Source: JACKHA01 sp041401985 (GTDB taxonomy: Bacteria; Planctomycetota; Phycisphaerae; Phycisphaerales; UBA1924). From it: a stretch of 64,000 bases of DNA. Where the stretch lies: positions 62,001 through 126,000 of the forward strand of contig JAWKTE010000004.1 of the NCBI GenBank assembly GCA_041401985.1. Reading direction: 5' to 3'. Below, one piece after another: positions 17,489 to 27,554 of this stretch. The first letter of the stretch is position 1. Each line of letters opens with the position of its first letter. The notes beneath the pieces were generated by a model that saw only the letters and a list, made by a program, of their open reading frames with translations, was not told the DNA's origin and searched no databases. The position numbers and the translations under genes are program-made.

Positions 17489-18556
17489 TCACGGGATCCC
17501 CCCCAACGCCACGAACGTGTACGTCCCGCCGGACTGCTGGGCGATCCGGCGCATCAGCGGCTCGGCCTCGCGCGTCCCGAACGCGATGCAATGGATCGGA
17601 ACATCCGCCTGCGCGTTCAACCCCGCGATCTCGGCCGCGACTTCCGGCCCGAACTCGCCGTCGGTCAGAAAATAGATGGCATCGGGTCGCGGCCGCTGGC
17701 TGAACACGTAGAAAAACCCCGGCGACGGATTCGTCCCGCCCACCGGCTGCAGGTCCATCGCCGCCCGGCGCGTCCATGACTTGCCCCGATCCGTCGCCTC
17801 GATCCACCCGGTGCGTCCACCGAGCGGGGCCGCGTCGGTCGAGAACGGCACGACGATGAACGAGTGCTGGTCCTGCATGGCGTTGATGGACCGCAGCAGT
17901 TCGCTCCGCATCGCGTCCATCTTCCCGCCGATCGCCATCGAGCCCGACACATCGACGATGTACGCGAACCGGTTCCCGGCCGCCTCGACGCCGAAGAACC
18001 CGGCCCCGCTCCCGCCCCCCGCTCCGCCGCCGGAGCCGGGGAAGCCCAGCCCGTCGCCGCCGGCCCCGATGTCGCCCGCCCCGTCGCCCGAGCCGCCCAG
18101 GTTCGTGCTAAGGGCCTCGCGCATCGACTCGAGCCCGAGCGTGTCGGGCACGTTGATCTCGATCTCCGGCTGGTTCGTGGGCGAGGCGTCGGGAACCTCG
18201 GGCGAGGCCGTGTCCAGCGTGCCGCCGCCCAGTTCGGCCAGTTCCGACTCGTTGAGCACCGCGAACTGCACCGGGGCCGCGGCCGACTCTCCATCATCCG
18301 GCTGGGCCGCCAGCACCACCAGCGCCGCCGCGCTCAGCAGCATGACATGGAACGCCATCGAGATCGCGATCCCCGCCGCCCCCGACACCCGCAGCCACCG
18401 GCGCAGCCCCGCCGCCCGGCGCGGCAAAACCACCGGCGCCTGCCCGCGCGCCGCCACACCGCCAACCGGCCCGGCGGGCGATGGCGCCGCCCCCGTCTGG
18501 CGGGGACCAACGGGGCCATTGCTCGTGGGAGAGGTGTGCGTCATCGTTTTGCTCAT
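17489..18556 (-). CDS. Membrane-anchored von Willebrand factor A domain protein
   Basis: The 355-residue protein has a Pro-rich cytoplasmic N-terminus, one membrane helix (about 57-85), and a Gly-rich linker (about 160-190). A VWA domain follows (about 195-350), with the metal-site motif DVSGSM near residue 202, GGTNPSPG, and a later FLTDGEFG. This arrangement suits a protein that binds a partner through a metal-ion-dependent adhesion site outside the inner membrane. The ATG at 18556 was chosen by the position of the membrane helix; an ATG four codons later is an alternative. It is the first gene of the coupled minus-strand cluster reaching down to 9152. The partner is unknown. Confidence 0.85.
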   Translation of the reverse strand: MSKTMTHTSPTSNGPVGPRQTGAAPSPAGPVGGVAARGQAPVVLPRRAAGLRRWLRVSGAAGIAISMAFHVMLLSAAALVVLAAQPDDGESAAAPVQFAVLNESELAELGGGTLDTASPEVPDASPTNQPEIEINVPDTLGLESMREALSTNLGGSGDGAGDIGAGGDGLGFPGSGGGAGGGSGAGFFGVEAAGNRFAYIVDVSGSMAIGGKMDAMRSELLRSINAMQDQHSFIVVPFSTDAAPLGGRTGWIEATDRGKSWTRRAAMDLQPVGGTNPSPGFFYVFSQRPRPDAIYFLTDGEFGPEVAAEIAGLNAQADVPIHCIAFGTREAEPLMRRIAQQSGGTYTFVALGGIP

Positions 18557-18962
18557 GCTGCGGACGCGCGGGGTCCAGACCGCCGCTCGCCCCAGGCCAG
18601 CCCCCGCCACTCGGCCGCCGCCAAGTAGCCGCCGTCGGCCACGCTCCCGGTTCAGTCTATCGGCACCGGGCCCCTGCCCTTGCCCTGCTCCGGACTTGGC
18701 CCGGACGCAAACCGATCGCGGACGCCCTCCCTGCGATTCGTACCGCCAACCGCCCCGGTTCGCCGCGGCCCGCGTCGTCGGGTCCACCCCGACACGCCAA
18801 ATCCGCACGCCGCCATCCATAGCGGCTTGACCCCTTGGACGCCCGACCGTTCAATCGGTTCGCGCGGCTCCACCAAAGATCCGCTCGCCGGATCCGCGAT
18901 CCGATCCGCCAGACCCAACCAGCGACCGTCCGGCGATCTTCCGCCCCGGTCCGGAGACCCGC
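18557..18962. other. Divergent intergenic region between VWA gene and pyrH
   Basis: 406 bases without a gene. It should hold the promoters of both divergent units. A promoter candidate for pyrH lies at 18827-18855. No palindrome of the repeat families is seen. Confidence 0.6.
18827..18855 (+). promoter_or_regulatory. Candidate sigma-70 promoter for pyrH
   Basis: TTGACC at 18827-18832, a 17-base spacer and TTCAAT at 18850-18855 match the -35/-10 consensus at 5 and 4 of 6 positions. It is about 108 bases upstream of the pyrH ATG. Confidence 0.45.
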
Positions 18963-19722
18963 ATGGGCACCGCCCCCAAGTCCCCCGACCCCGCGTCGCC
19001 GCCCGCCAACGCCGCCGCCCCCCGCTACAGCCGCGTCCTGCTCAAACTCTCCGGCGAGGCCTTCGCCGCGCCCGGCGGCTTCGGCATCGAGAACGCCGAA
19101 CTCGACGTCATCGCCCGCGAGGTCTGCCAGGCCTGCCGGGTCGGCACCCAGGTCGCGGTCGTCGTCGGCGGGGGCAACATCATCCGCGGGGCCACCCTCG
19201 CCGAGCAGGGGCACATCCCCCAGTCCACCGCCGACTACATGGGCATGCTCGGGACCGTGATCAACGCCCTCGCCCTGAAAGAAAAGCTGCTCACGCTCGG
19301 CCAGGACTCGCGCGTCCTCTCGGCCATCGAGATCCGGGCGGTGGCCGAGCCGTTCATCCGCGGGCGGGCTCTGCGACACCTCGAGAAGGGCCGCGTGGTC
19401 ATTCTGGCCGCCGGCACTGGCAACCCCTTCTTCACCACCGACACCTGCGCCGCCCTCCGCGCCACCGAACTCGAGTGCGAGATCCTGCTCAAGGCCACCA
19501 AGGTCGACGGCGTCTACACCGCCGACCCCAAGAAGGACCCCAAGGCCACCCGCTACGAGACCCTCACCTTCGGCGAGGCCATCACCAAGAACCTCCGCAT
19601 CATGGACATGACCGCCCTGGCCATGTGCCAGGAGCAGAAGGTCCCGGTGCTGGTCTTCGATTTCAAACGCCCGGGCAATATCCGGGCTGTCATCAAGGGG
19701 GCGTCGATCGGGACGCTGGTGA
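18963..19722 (+). CDS. pyrH: UMP kinase; in-frame stop codon missing
   Basis: Phosphorylates UMP to UDP. Clear family motifs are YSRVLLKLSGEAF, VVVGGGNIIRG, TADYMGMLGTVINALALKE, the GTGNPFFTTDTCAALRA segment and LKATKVDGVYTADPKKDP. The enzyme should end shortly after KGASIGTLV at 19721. Here the frame has no stop and stays open for about 840 more codons, first through palindromic repeats and then antisense to the S41 peptidase gene. Both other frames have TGA codons within 18 bases (19720, 19730, 19736), so a one-base indel near 19720 would restore a normal end. The end given is the end of the conserved domain. GGAG seven bases upstream supports the ATG at 18963. Confidence 0.9.
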
Positions 19723-19749
19723 GGCCGGGTGAGGCTGAGTGCGTTCTGG

Positions 19750-19855
19750 GGTTGCGGGCGTTCCGCCCTGCGCAACCAGTCCTCTTATCTCGAACAACTG
19801 CATCCTCTAACCAGGGCAGCAGCACAACTGGGTTGCGGGCGGAACGCCCGCAACC
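19750..19855. repeat. Inverted pair of palindromes (family A)
   Basis: An imperfect hairpin at about 19750-19777 (GGTTGCGGGCG TTC CGCCC...) faces a perfect copy at 19831-19855 (GGTTGCGGGCG GAA CGCCCGCAACC), 53 bases apart. They lie between pyrH and the convergent peptidase gene. Confidence 0.8.
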
Positions 19856-19895
19856 CCAAAAGCCGGAAAGACAGAAACCCAATCGCCCCTCCACC

Positions 19896-21782
19896 TCAGC
19901 GGCGCCCCGCCACCACCTTCTCCAGCACCCCCACCGCCGCCTCCAACTGCGAATCCGCCCGCCCGATCAAATCCGTCGCCACTCGCGGCACCACCACATC
20001 CGGCTCCACCCCGTTCCCGTCGTACGCCCGCCCATCCGGCAGAAACGACGCCATCGTCGCCAGCCGCACCTCCGCATCCAGCCCCAGCGTCCCGAGCCGG
20101 TGGTCGTCCGCGTTCGCGCTCCCGCCGCTGGACGCCGTCCCCATCAGCGTCACGCCCTCGATCCCCTTCAGTCCACCGAGCAGGATGTCCGTCGCGCTGA
20201 AGCAGCCATCGTCCATCAGCACCACCACCGGCCCCTCGTACCGGACAGCCCGCCCGCTCACGACGCCACTCACGACGTAGTAGTGCCAGTCGCTGAACCC
20301 CTCGTCCCACCCGCCCGGCGGCGTCCACTCGGGCCGCCACGCCGCGGCCACCCGCTCGATCGCCCGGCGTTCCGCTTCCGACCATCCCGACCACGCCGCC
20401 GGGTACATGTCGCGGTCCTGCAAGAAGCCGTCCGGGTGCGCGGGGTCGATCACCGTCGGGATCCGCCGCGCCGCGACGCACACCACCCGGGCCTCGCCCG
20501 GCTGCAGCAGGCGTTGGAGCAGGAACTCCACCACATCGCGGCTGCCCCCGCCGTTGCCGCGGACGTCGATGACCAGCCCCGGCGTGCCCATCAGCGGCTC
20601 GAGTTGCGACGCCACGCTGCCGCCACTCGAGCCGCCACGATCCAGCGACATCTGCTCGATCCGCAGGTAGCCAAAGCCCGAGGGCAGCACGCCGCTCTCG
20701 TGCCGCGGCCACACGCCATACATCTGGCGCTCGTCGCGCAGCGGCATCGCCACTCGCACCATCGACGCGCCGTCGGCCGACCGCATGTCGACCTCGACCG
20801 CCGGATGCCGCGGGAGCCCGAGTTCGTCCCGGACCAGATTCACATACCGGAGCAGTTCGATCGACCGCCGCCGCACGAGTTGCTCGGAGCCGGCCGCGAC
20901 GTACACCGACGCCGCGTCGATCCAGTCTTGGATGGGCCGCCCGTCGAGACGCTCGACGAACGGGTGCCGCTCGTCGACGAACCCGGAGCGATCGCCCCGA
21001 AACGCCACGATCCCGCCCTCGGCCTGACCAAGCAGGAACCCGAGGCGTCCATCGGGCACGCCGTGCTCCAGCCAGTCCCGGACCGACGCGTGCCCATCGC
21101 CCAGGCGCGAGACGAACCGCTGGGCCGCCAACAGGCCGTCGGCCCAGGTCGGGCGCTCGCCGAGTCGCTCGATCTCGCGCGCGGCCTCGCCCCGCAGGTC
21201 CAGGCCGCGAAGGTGGGCGTAGGCGTGCTCGCGCTCGATGACGGCGACGAGTTCGTCGAAGACGGCGCTGCCGTCGAGGATTCCGGCATGCCGTTCGATC
21301 ATCCGCTCCCGTTCGCTGTGGGCCGCGACCAGCCGGAGCATCGCGTCGCGCTGGGCTCGCAAGTCTCTCACGATGCTCCGCTGTTGGCCGGTCATCGGCA
21401 CGCCCTCGAGCGTCCGCAACTCCCCGCCGGCCAGGGAGGCGACGACCAGCGTCACACCGGGGCCCGGCGAGTGGCCCACAAGCCCCAACACGTGAACGAG
21501 ATCCTCGCCGAGCCGCATCCGCCAGTTGTTGGTGTGACGCTGCCGCGCCGCCTCCGCGATCCGCTCGTACGCGATGCCGTCGATCGACACCCACCGGTAC
21601 CACGTCCCGCCGACCAGAATCTCCGCGTCGCGCTCGTCCGGCCCGACAAACCGGATGTCCGTGAACGGCGACCGCTCGCCCGCGCCGCCCGGACTCTGCG
21701 CCCGAGCCATGCTGAACCCCGGCAGCACGGCGGACAGCACGAACACCACGGCGGCGATCACGATCGGACGCATCCGGAGCAT
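19896..21782 (-). CDS. S41-family (C-terminal processing type) peptidase, exported
   Basis: The 628-residue protein has a signal peptide (about 1-28, ending MARAQ). The catalytic half lies in the C-terminal 250 residues: the S41 hallmark VIDVRGNGGGSRDVVEF, then DDGCFSATDILLGGLKG, whose serine in CFSA is the likely nucleophile, then TASSGGSAN. This resembles S41 enzymes with a CFSA-type active site more than the Ser/Lys tail-specific proteases with PDZ domains; no PDZ is obvious. The start at 21782 has GGGGAG four bases upstream. It stands alone, convergent with pyrH and divergent from rhlE. The substrate is unknown. Confidence 0.85.
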   Translation of the reverse strand: MLRMRPIVIAAVVFVLSAVLPGFSMARAQSPGGAGERSPFTDIRFVGPDERDAEILVGGTWYRWVSIDGIAYERIAEAARQRHTNNWRMRLGEDLVHVLGLVGHSPGPGVTLVVASLAGGELRTLEGVPMTGQQRSIVRDLRAQRDAMLRLVAAHSERERMIERHAGILDGSAVFDELVAVIEREHAYAHLRGLDLRGEAAREIERLGERPTWADGLLAAQRFVSRLGDGHASVRDWLEHGVPDGRLGFLLGQAEGGIVAFRGDRSGFVDERHPFVERLDGRPIQDWIDAASVYVAAGSEQLVRRRSIELLRYVNLVRDELGLPRHPAVEVDMRSADGASMVRVAMPLRDERQMYGVWPRHESGVLPSGFGYLRIEQMSLDRGGSSGGSVASQLEPLMGTPGLVIDVRGNGGGSRDVVEFLLQRLLQPGEARVVCVAARRIPTVIDPAHPDGFLQDRDMYPAAWSGWSEAERRAIERVAAAWRPEWTPPGGWDEGFSDWHYYVVSGVVSGRAVRYEGPVVVLMDDGCFSATDILLGGLKGIEGVTLMGTASSGGSANADDHRLGTLGLDAEVRLATMASFLPDGRAYDGNGVEPDVVVPRVATDLIGRADSQLEAAVGVLEKVVAGRR

Positions 21783-22254
21783 CGCACTCCCCTTCGTTGC
21801 TGCGTGGTGAGAAACGTGGGCCGAAGTCGTCGACGTTTGGCGCAAGAAACGCGGCAAACCTCGGTACGCCCCCGCATCAACTGGGGTTGCGGGCGTTCCG
21901 CCCGCAACCAAGTTCTTTGGATTCTGGACTCGTGGAGTGGCCTGTTCGAGACAGGGGTGTCGCTGCGGGCGGAACGCCCGCAGCCCCAGCGATCCAAGCG
22001 TTGCCCAACTCCATCCCTCCAATCCCCACAGATTCCCACCAGTCCCAGGAACAACCGCCCGATCAAGCCTATTGTCTTCCCAGATCCGCCAGTGGCTCCA
22101 CGCCGGTTCGCTCTGTCTCGAACCTTGATTCTCGCGACCTCTCGACCCTCTGGACCCCTGCTGGCCCGCGGCTCTTCCACAATGGCACACCCGTGCCGCA
22201 GCCGCCACACCCCTTCCAGCACGGCCTGATCCGCCGGTCGGAGAGTCTCCCTTC
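21783..22254. other. Divergent intergenic region with palindrome pair
   Basis: 472 bases between the peptidase and helicase starts. It contains the family A palindrome pair (21885-21984) and otherwise no recognisable gene. GGAGAGTCTCC just before rhlE forms a small hairpin and includes a weak ribosome-binding site. Confidence 0.6.
21885..21984. repeat. Inverted pair of palindromes (family A)
   Basis: A perfect hairpin at 21885-21909 (GGTTGCGGGCG TTC CGCCCGCAACC) and a second at 21962-21984 (GCTGCGGGCG GAA CGCCCGCAGC) lie in opposite orientation with 52 bases between them. This is the best preserved example of the paired layout. Confidence 0.85.
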
Positions 22255-23747
<1,493 letters not shown>

Positions 23748-23772
23748 GCCGCGATCGAATCCGCAAGCACAC

Positions 23773-23804
23773 AAAGGGACACGCGCCGCGGCGCGTGTCC
23801 CTTT
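23773..23804 (+). terminator. Terminator of the helicase gene
   Basis: A perfect 32-base palindrome, with arm AAAGGGACACGCGCCG paired to its complement and ending in TTT, lies 25 bases after the proposed rhlE stop. Confidence 0.8.
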
Positions 23805-23852
23805 CGCGTTCCGTCCCTACCATTGCACTCGATCACACGACCCGAGACCATC

Positions 23853-24395
23853 ATGCCCGACGACCCCAAGATCATCGTTGACGACGACTGGAAGCGCCAG
23901 GCCAAGGCCGAGAAGGCCAAACTCGCCGAGGCCGAGCAGGCCAAAGCCGCGGCCGCCGCCTCCAAGGCCGCCGCTCCGGGAGCCGCCCCGGGCTCGCCCG
24001 CCGGCGCCCCATCCCCCGACCCCGACGACCCGGCCAACTACAAGGTCGATTTCAACGAACTGCTCCGCCTGCTGGGCACCCAGGCCCTCATGTACATGGG
24101 CCAGTTCCCCGACCCCCAGACCGGCAAGGCCATCATCGCCCTCGACGCCGCCAAGGTCCACATCGACATGCTCGGCGTGCTCGAGGACAAGACCAAGGGC
24201 AACCTCACCGACGAGGAGCAGCAGAGCCTTGAGGGCCTGCTGGGCGAACTCCGCATGGTCTTCGTCGAGATCTCCCGCGGCGTCGCCAAAGCCATGCAGG
24301 AAGGCCGCATCGGCCCACGCGGCGAGATCCGCGGCGCCGGCGCCGCCCCCGGCCCCGCCATGCCGGGCCAGAACCCCGGCGCGTCGATGCTCTGA
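23853..24395 (+). CDS. DUF1844 protein
   Basis: A 180-residue protein. The first 65 residues are a charged, Ala- and Lys-rich helix and linker. Residues about 68-150 match DUF1844 (PF08899): VDFNELLRLLGTQALMYMGQ, then DAAKVHIDMLGVLEDKTKGN and a LLGELRMVFVEIS helix. The family is small and helical, widespread in planctomycetes and deltaproteobacteria, with no known function. A TACCAT box lies 29 bases upstream of the ATG at 23853. The start codon choice fits the acidic MPDDPKIIVDDDWKRQ beginning typical of this family. Confidence 0.85.
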   Translation: MPDDPKIIVDDDWKRQAKAEKAKLAEAEQAKAAAAASKAAAPGAAPGSPAGAPSPDPDDPANYKVDFNELLRLLGTQALMYMGQFPDPQTGKAIIALDAAKVHIDMLGVLEDKTKGNLTDEEQQSLEGLLGELRMVFVEISRGVAKAMQEGRIGPRGEIRGAGAAPGPAMPGQNPGASML

Positions 24396-24603
24396 CACGG
24401 CTTTGAGGTGTGGCATGCCTGTGGCTCGGCACATGCATGTCGAGGGGTAAATAGTCAGGGGCGATCGCCCCACCCAGCACGGAATCGGACGCCATTCCCG
24501 GCCCTCGCCTGCGGATTCCCCCCCGCCCCTGCCGACATACAGTCGCCACGCCGGGGCTGGGGCCGCGTCCCTGCCCGCCCGGCACGGGAGCATCGCCCAA
24601 CCG

Positions 24604-25503
24604 ATGGCCATCGCCCTCCTCGACAAGCACCACTTCCTCCTCCGACGCCTGCACTCGCTCACGGGCATCGTGCCCATCGGCGTGTTCCTGCTCAACCACC
24701 TGCTCACCAACTCCTCCATCCTCTGGGGAGGCTTCGCCCTGCGCGGCGAGCAGATCGAGGGCCTCGAGCCCGAGCAGGTCCACGGCGGCGTCGCCTACTT
24801 CCAAAAAGAAGTCGCCTGGATCAACGAGCAGATCCCCCACCTCCTGCTCATCGAACTGAGCCTCTGGGGCGCCATCGCCTTCCACTCCATCCTCGGCGTC
24901 TACTACGCCACAACCGGCAAATCCAACACCACTCGCTACGCCTACCAGGACAACTGGCGGTACACCCTCCAGCGCCTCACGGGCTACCTCGGCATCCTGT
25001 TCATCTTCTACCACGTCGCCACCCTCCGCTGGGGCTGGACCTGGCTCGTGCCCGGCGGCGTGGAGTGGTCGCACCACCACTCCTCCTCCACCCTCGCCCA
25101 GGCACTCCGCGGCGACGCCGAATCGATCACGTTCCTGGGCGTGCTCGTCGCCCTGCTGTACTTCGCCGGCATCACCGCCATGGTCTTCCACTTCGCCAAC
25201 GGCCTGTGGACCGCGGCCATCACCTGGGGCCTGACCATCACCGTCCAGGCCCAGAAACGCTGGGGCGTGGTGTGCGCGGGGCTGGGGGCCGGGCTGATGC
25301 TGGCCGCGTGGGGCTCGCTCGCGGGGTTCTTCTTCCTGAAGCCCGCCGAGGCGAGGCTGGTGGAAGACGCGATGGGTGGCCACGCCACCCCGGCGCCGCA
25401 CGCCACTGCCGAGAACGCCCCGCTCCCGCTCTCGACGCCGCCCAGTTCCGAGCCAAGCGCCTCATCCGGCGGCGATGCGCCCTCGAACCCACCCGCGGAG
25501 TAG
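24604..25503 (+). CDS. sdhC: Succinate dehydrogenase cytochrome b subunit
   Basis: Membrane anchor of complex II, passing electrons to quinone. The 299-residue protein has five membrane segments, as in the single-anchor, di-heme type (Bacillus SdhC, Wolinella FrdC). Histidines expected to ligate the two b hemes are placed in RRLHSLTGI, IAFHSILGV, FIFYHVATL and MVFHFANG. The C-terminal 45 residues after the last helix are Pro-, Ala- and Ser-rich and probably a disordered tail. A GGGAG 12 bases before the ATG is a weak ribosome-binding site. The sdhA start follows after 8 bases. Confidence 0.93.
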   Translation: MAIALLDKHHFLLRRLHSLTGIVPIGVFLLNHLLTNSSILWGGFALRGEQIEGLEPEQVHGGVAYFQKEVAWINEQIPHLLLIELSLWGAIAFHSILGVYYATTGKSNTTRYAYQDNWRYTLQRLTGYLGILFIFYHVATLRWGWTWLVPGGVEWSHHHSSSTLAQALRGDAESITFLGVLVALLYFAGITAMVFHFANGLWTAAITWGLTITVQAQKRWGVVCAGLGAGLMLAAWGSLAGFFFLKPAEARLVEDAMGGHATPAPHATAENAPLPLSTPPSSEPSASSGGDAPSNPPAE

Positions 25504-25511
25504 TCCGACCC

Positions 25512-27545
25512 ATGGCAGAGCATCGCGTCATTGTCGTTGGCGGCGGCCTGGCGGGCCTGGCCGCGAGCGTGCGCCTGGCCGAGAGCGGCATCAACGTCGA
25601 TCTGTTCTCGCTCGTCCCGGTCAAACGCTCGCACTCGGTGTGCGCCCAGGGTGGCATCAACGCCTGCAACGAGGTCGCACGCCAGCAGGGCTACAGCGAG
25701 TACGAGCACTTCGACGAGACCATCTACGGCGGGGACTTCCTGGCCGACCAGCACCCCGTGCTCGAGATGGCCTGCTGGGCCCCGCGCATCATCGACCTGC
25801 TCGACCGCATGGGCGTGCCCTTCAACCGCACCATGGAGGGCCAGCGGGACCTGCGCCTCTTCGGCGGCTCGCTCTTCAAGCGGACCCACTTCGCCGGCGC
25901 GACCACCGGCCAGCAGCTGCTCTACGCCCTCGACGAGCAGACGCGGCGATATGAGGCCGAGGGCAAGGTCACCAAGTACGAGTTCTGGGACTTCCTGGCC
26001 CCCGTGCTGTCCGACGACGCCGACACCGAAGCCGGCGCGGGCATGCCGCACCTGTCCACCGACGGTCGCCGCTGCGTGGGCATCGTGGCCCAGGACATGC
26101 GGACGATGCAGGTCCGCTCGTTCCGGGCCGACGCGGTGGTCATGGCCACCGGCGGGTGCGGGCTGGTGTTCGGTAAGTCGACCAACTCGGTCATGTGCAC
26201 GGGCGGGGCCGCGGCCCGGTGCTTCAAGGCCGGCGCGCTCTACGCCAACGCCGAGATGGTCCAGGTCCATCCCACCGCCGTCCCCGGCGCCGACAAACTC
26301 CGCCTCATGTCCGAGTCGGCCCGCGGCGAGGGCGGACGCGTCTGGGTGCCGCGAAACAAGGGCGACGAGCGCGACCCGCGCGAGATCCCCGAGCCCGAAC
26401 GCTACTACTTCCTCGAGGAGCGGTACCCCGCGTACGGCAACATCGTGCCGCGCGACATTGCCACGCGAGAGATCTTCGACATCTGCGTCAACGAGGGCCT
26501 CGGCGTGCATGGCCAGAACCAGGTCTACCTCGACCTGACCCACAAGGACCCCGACTACCTCACCCGCAAACTCGGCGGCATCCTCGACATCTACGAGAAG
26601 TTCGTCGGCGACGACCCCCGCTACACGCCGATGCGGATCTTCCCGGCCGTGCACTACAGCATGGGCGGGCTGTGGACCCGCTTCGTCCGCGGCTCGTGGA
26701 ACCCGCCGGAACCGCTGCCCAAGCACCGCAGCGGCACCGCCCCGCCGCTCGAGGCCAAGGTCGGCCTGGGCCTCCAGCCCGGCGCCCCGACCAACATGAT
26801 GACCAGCATCCCGGGCCTGTACGCCTTCGGCGAGGTCAACTACGCCTACCACGGGGCCAACCGCCTCGGGGCCAACGCCCTGCTCTCGTGCATCTTCGAC
26901 GGGCTGTGCTGCGGGCTGTCGGTGGTCAACTACATCCGCCACGACGCCCCGTCGCGCCACCCGGTCGGCGACCTGCCCGCTGGCGCGTTCGACGCCGTCG
27001 TGGACCACGAGCGCACGCGGGCCGCGGCGATGCTCGAGTCCATCGATTCCTCCGGCTCGCCCGACCCCATGACCAACCCCTACGTCATCGGGCGGGAACT
27101 GGGCGAAGAGATGACCGCGGCCTGCACCGTCGTCAAGAGCCAGGCCCGCCTCGAGCAGTGCCTGAGCAAACTCGCCGAACTCAAGGACCGCTTCGGGCAG
27201 GCACGCCTCGGCGACGCCGCGGCCTGGTCCAACCAGGCCCTGTCCTACGCCCGGTCGGTTGGCGACATGCTGAGCCTCGGCGAGGCGATCGCCCGCGGCT
27301 CGCTGGAGCGGAAGGAAAGCCGCGGCGCCCATTACCGGACGGACTACCCGGACCGCGACGACGCCAACTTCATGAAGGCGACGATCGCGCGGTATCAGGC
27401 CGGCGACACGCCGACCAGCGGCTCGGTCTCGGTGTCGTTCGAGCCGATCGACGGATCGCTGATCCGCCCGACGGCGCGGACGTACGGCAAGAAGGCCGAT
27501 GGTCCGGCCAAGCCGAAAGCGGCCCTTGCGGGGGCTGGTTCGTAG
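25512..27545 (+). CDS. sdhA: Succinate dehydrogenase flavoprotein subunit
   Basis: Oxidises succinate to fumarate with covalently bound FAD. The 677-residue length and motifs fit the SdhA of the di-heme class: VIVVGGGLAGLAASVRLAES for FAD binding, HSVCAQGGINA, the active-site region PTAVPGADKLRLMSESARGEGG, VHYSMGGLWT and the GEVNYAYHGANRLGANALLS segment near the C-terminal FAD contact. The start at 25512 follows the sdhC stop by 8 bases with no ribosome-binding site, so coupling with sdhC is likely. The order C-A-(x)-B is interrupted by the gene at 27555. Confidence 0.96.
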   Translation: MAEHRVIVVGGGLAGLAASVRLAESGINVDLFSLVPVKRSHSVCAQGGINACNEVARQQGYSEYEHFDETIYGGDFLADQHPVLEMACWAPRIIDLLDRMGVPFNRTMEGQRDLRLFGGSLFKRTHFAGATTGQQLLYALDEQTRRYEAEGKVTKYEFWDFLAPVLSDDADTEAGAGMPHLSTDGRRCVGIVAQDMRTMQVRSFRADAVVMATGGCGLVFGKSTNSVMCTGGAAARCFKAGALYANAEMVQVHPTAVPGADKLRLMSESARGEGGRVWVPRNKGDERDPREIPEPERYYFLEERYPAYGNIVPRDIATREIFDICVNEGLGVHGQNQVYLDLTHKDPDYLTRKLGGILDIYEKFVGDDPRYTPMRIFPAVHYSMGGLWTRFVRGSWNPPEPLPKHRSGTAPPLEAKVGLGLQPGAPTNMMTSIPGLYAFGEVNYAYHGANRLGANALLSCIFDGLCCGLSVVNYIRHDAPSRHPVGDLPAGAFDAVVDHERTRAAAMLESIDSSGSPDPMTNPYVIGRELGEEMTAACTVVKSQARLEQCLSKLAELKDRFGQARLGDAAAWSNQALSYARSVGDMLSLGEAIARGSLERKESRGAHYRTDYPDRDDANFMKATIARYQAGDTPTSGSVSVSFEPIDGSLIRPTARTYGKKADGPAKPKAALAGAGS

Positions 27546-27548
27546 CAT
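27543..27548 (+). promoter_or_regulatory. -10-like box before the nucleotidyltransferase gene
   Basis: TAGCAT followed by six bases (CGTCCC) and then the ATG at 27555. It overlaps the end of sdhA and suggests a separate, leaderless transcript starting inside the sdh operon. Confidence 0.35.
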
Positions 27549-27554
27549 CGTCCC

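Noticed and set aside
21885..21984. Possible CRISPR-like repeats
   Set aside because: Only two copies, inverted and not direct, without regular spacers or cas genes; better explained as a palindrome pair.
18963..22229. A single plus-strand frame of 1,088 codons starting as UMP kinase
   Set aside because: Only the first 250 codons resemble protein; the rest is the reverse strand of the S41 peptidase and repeat sequence. I annotate only the kinase domain and report the missing stop.
24396..24603. A small RNA or riboswitch upstream of sdhC
   Set aside because: Some short inverted repeats (for example GGGGCGATCGCCCC) exist but no known riboswitch core or terminator follows them.
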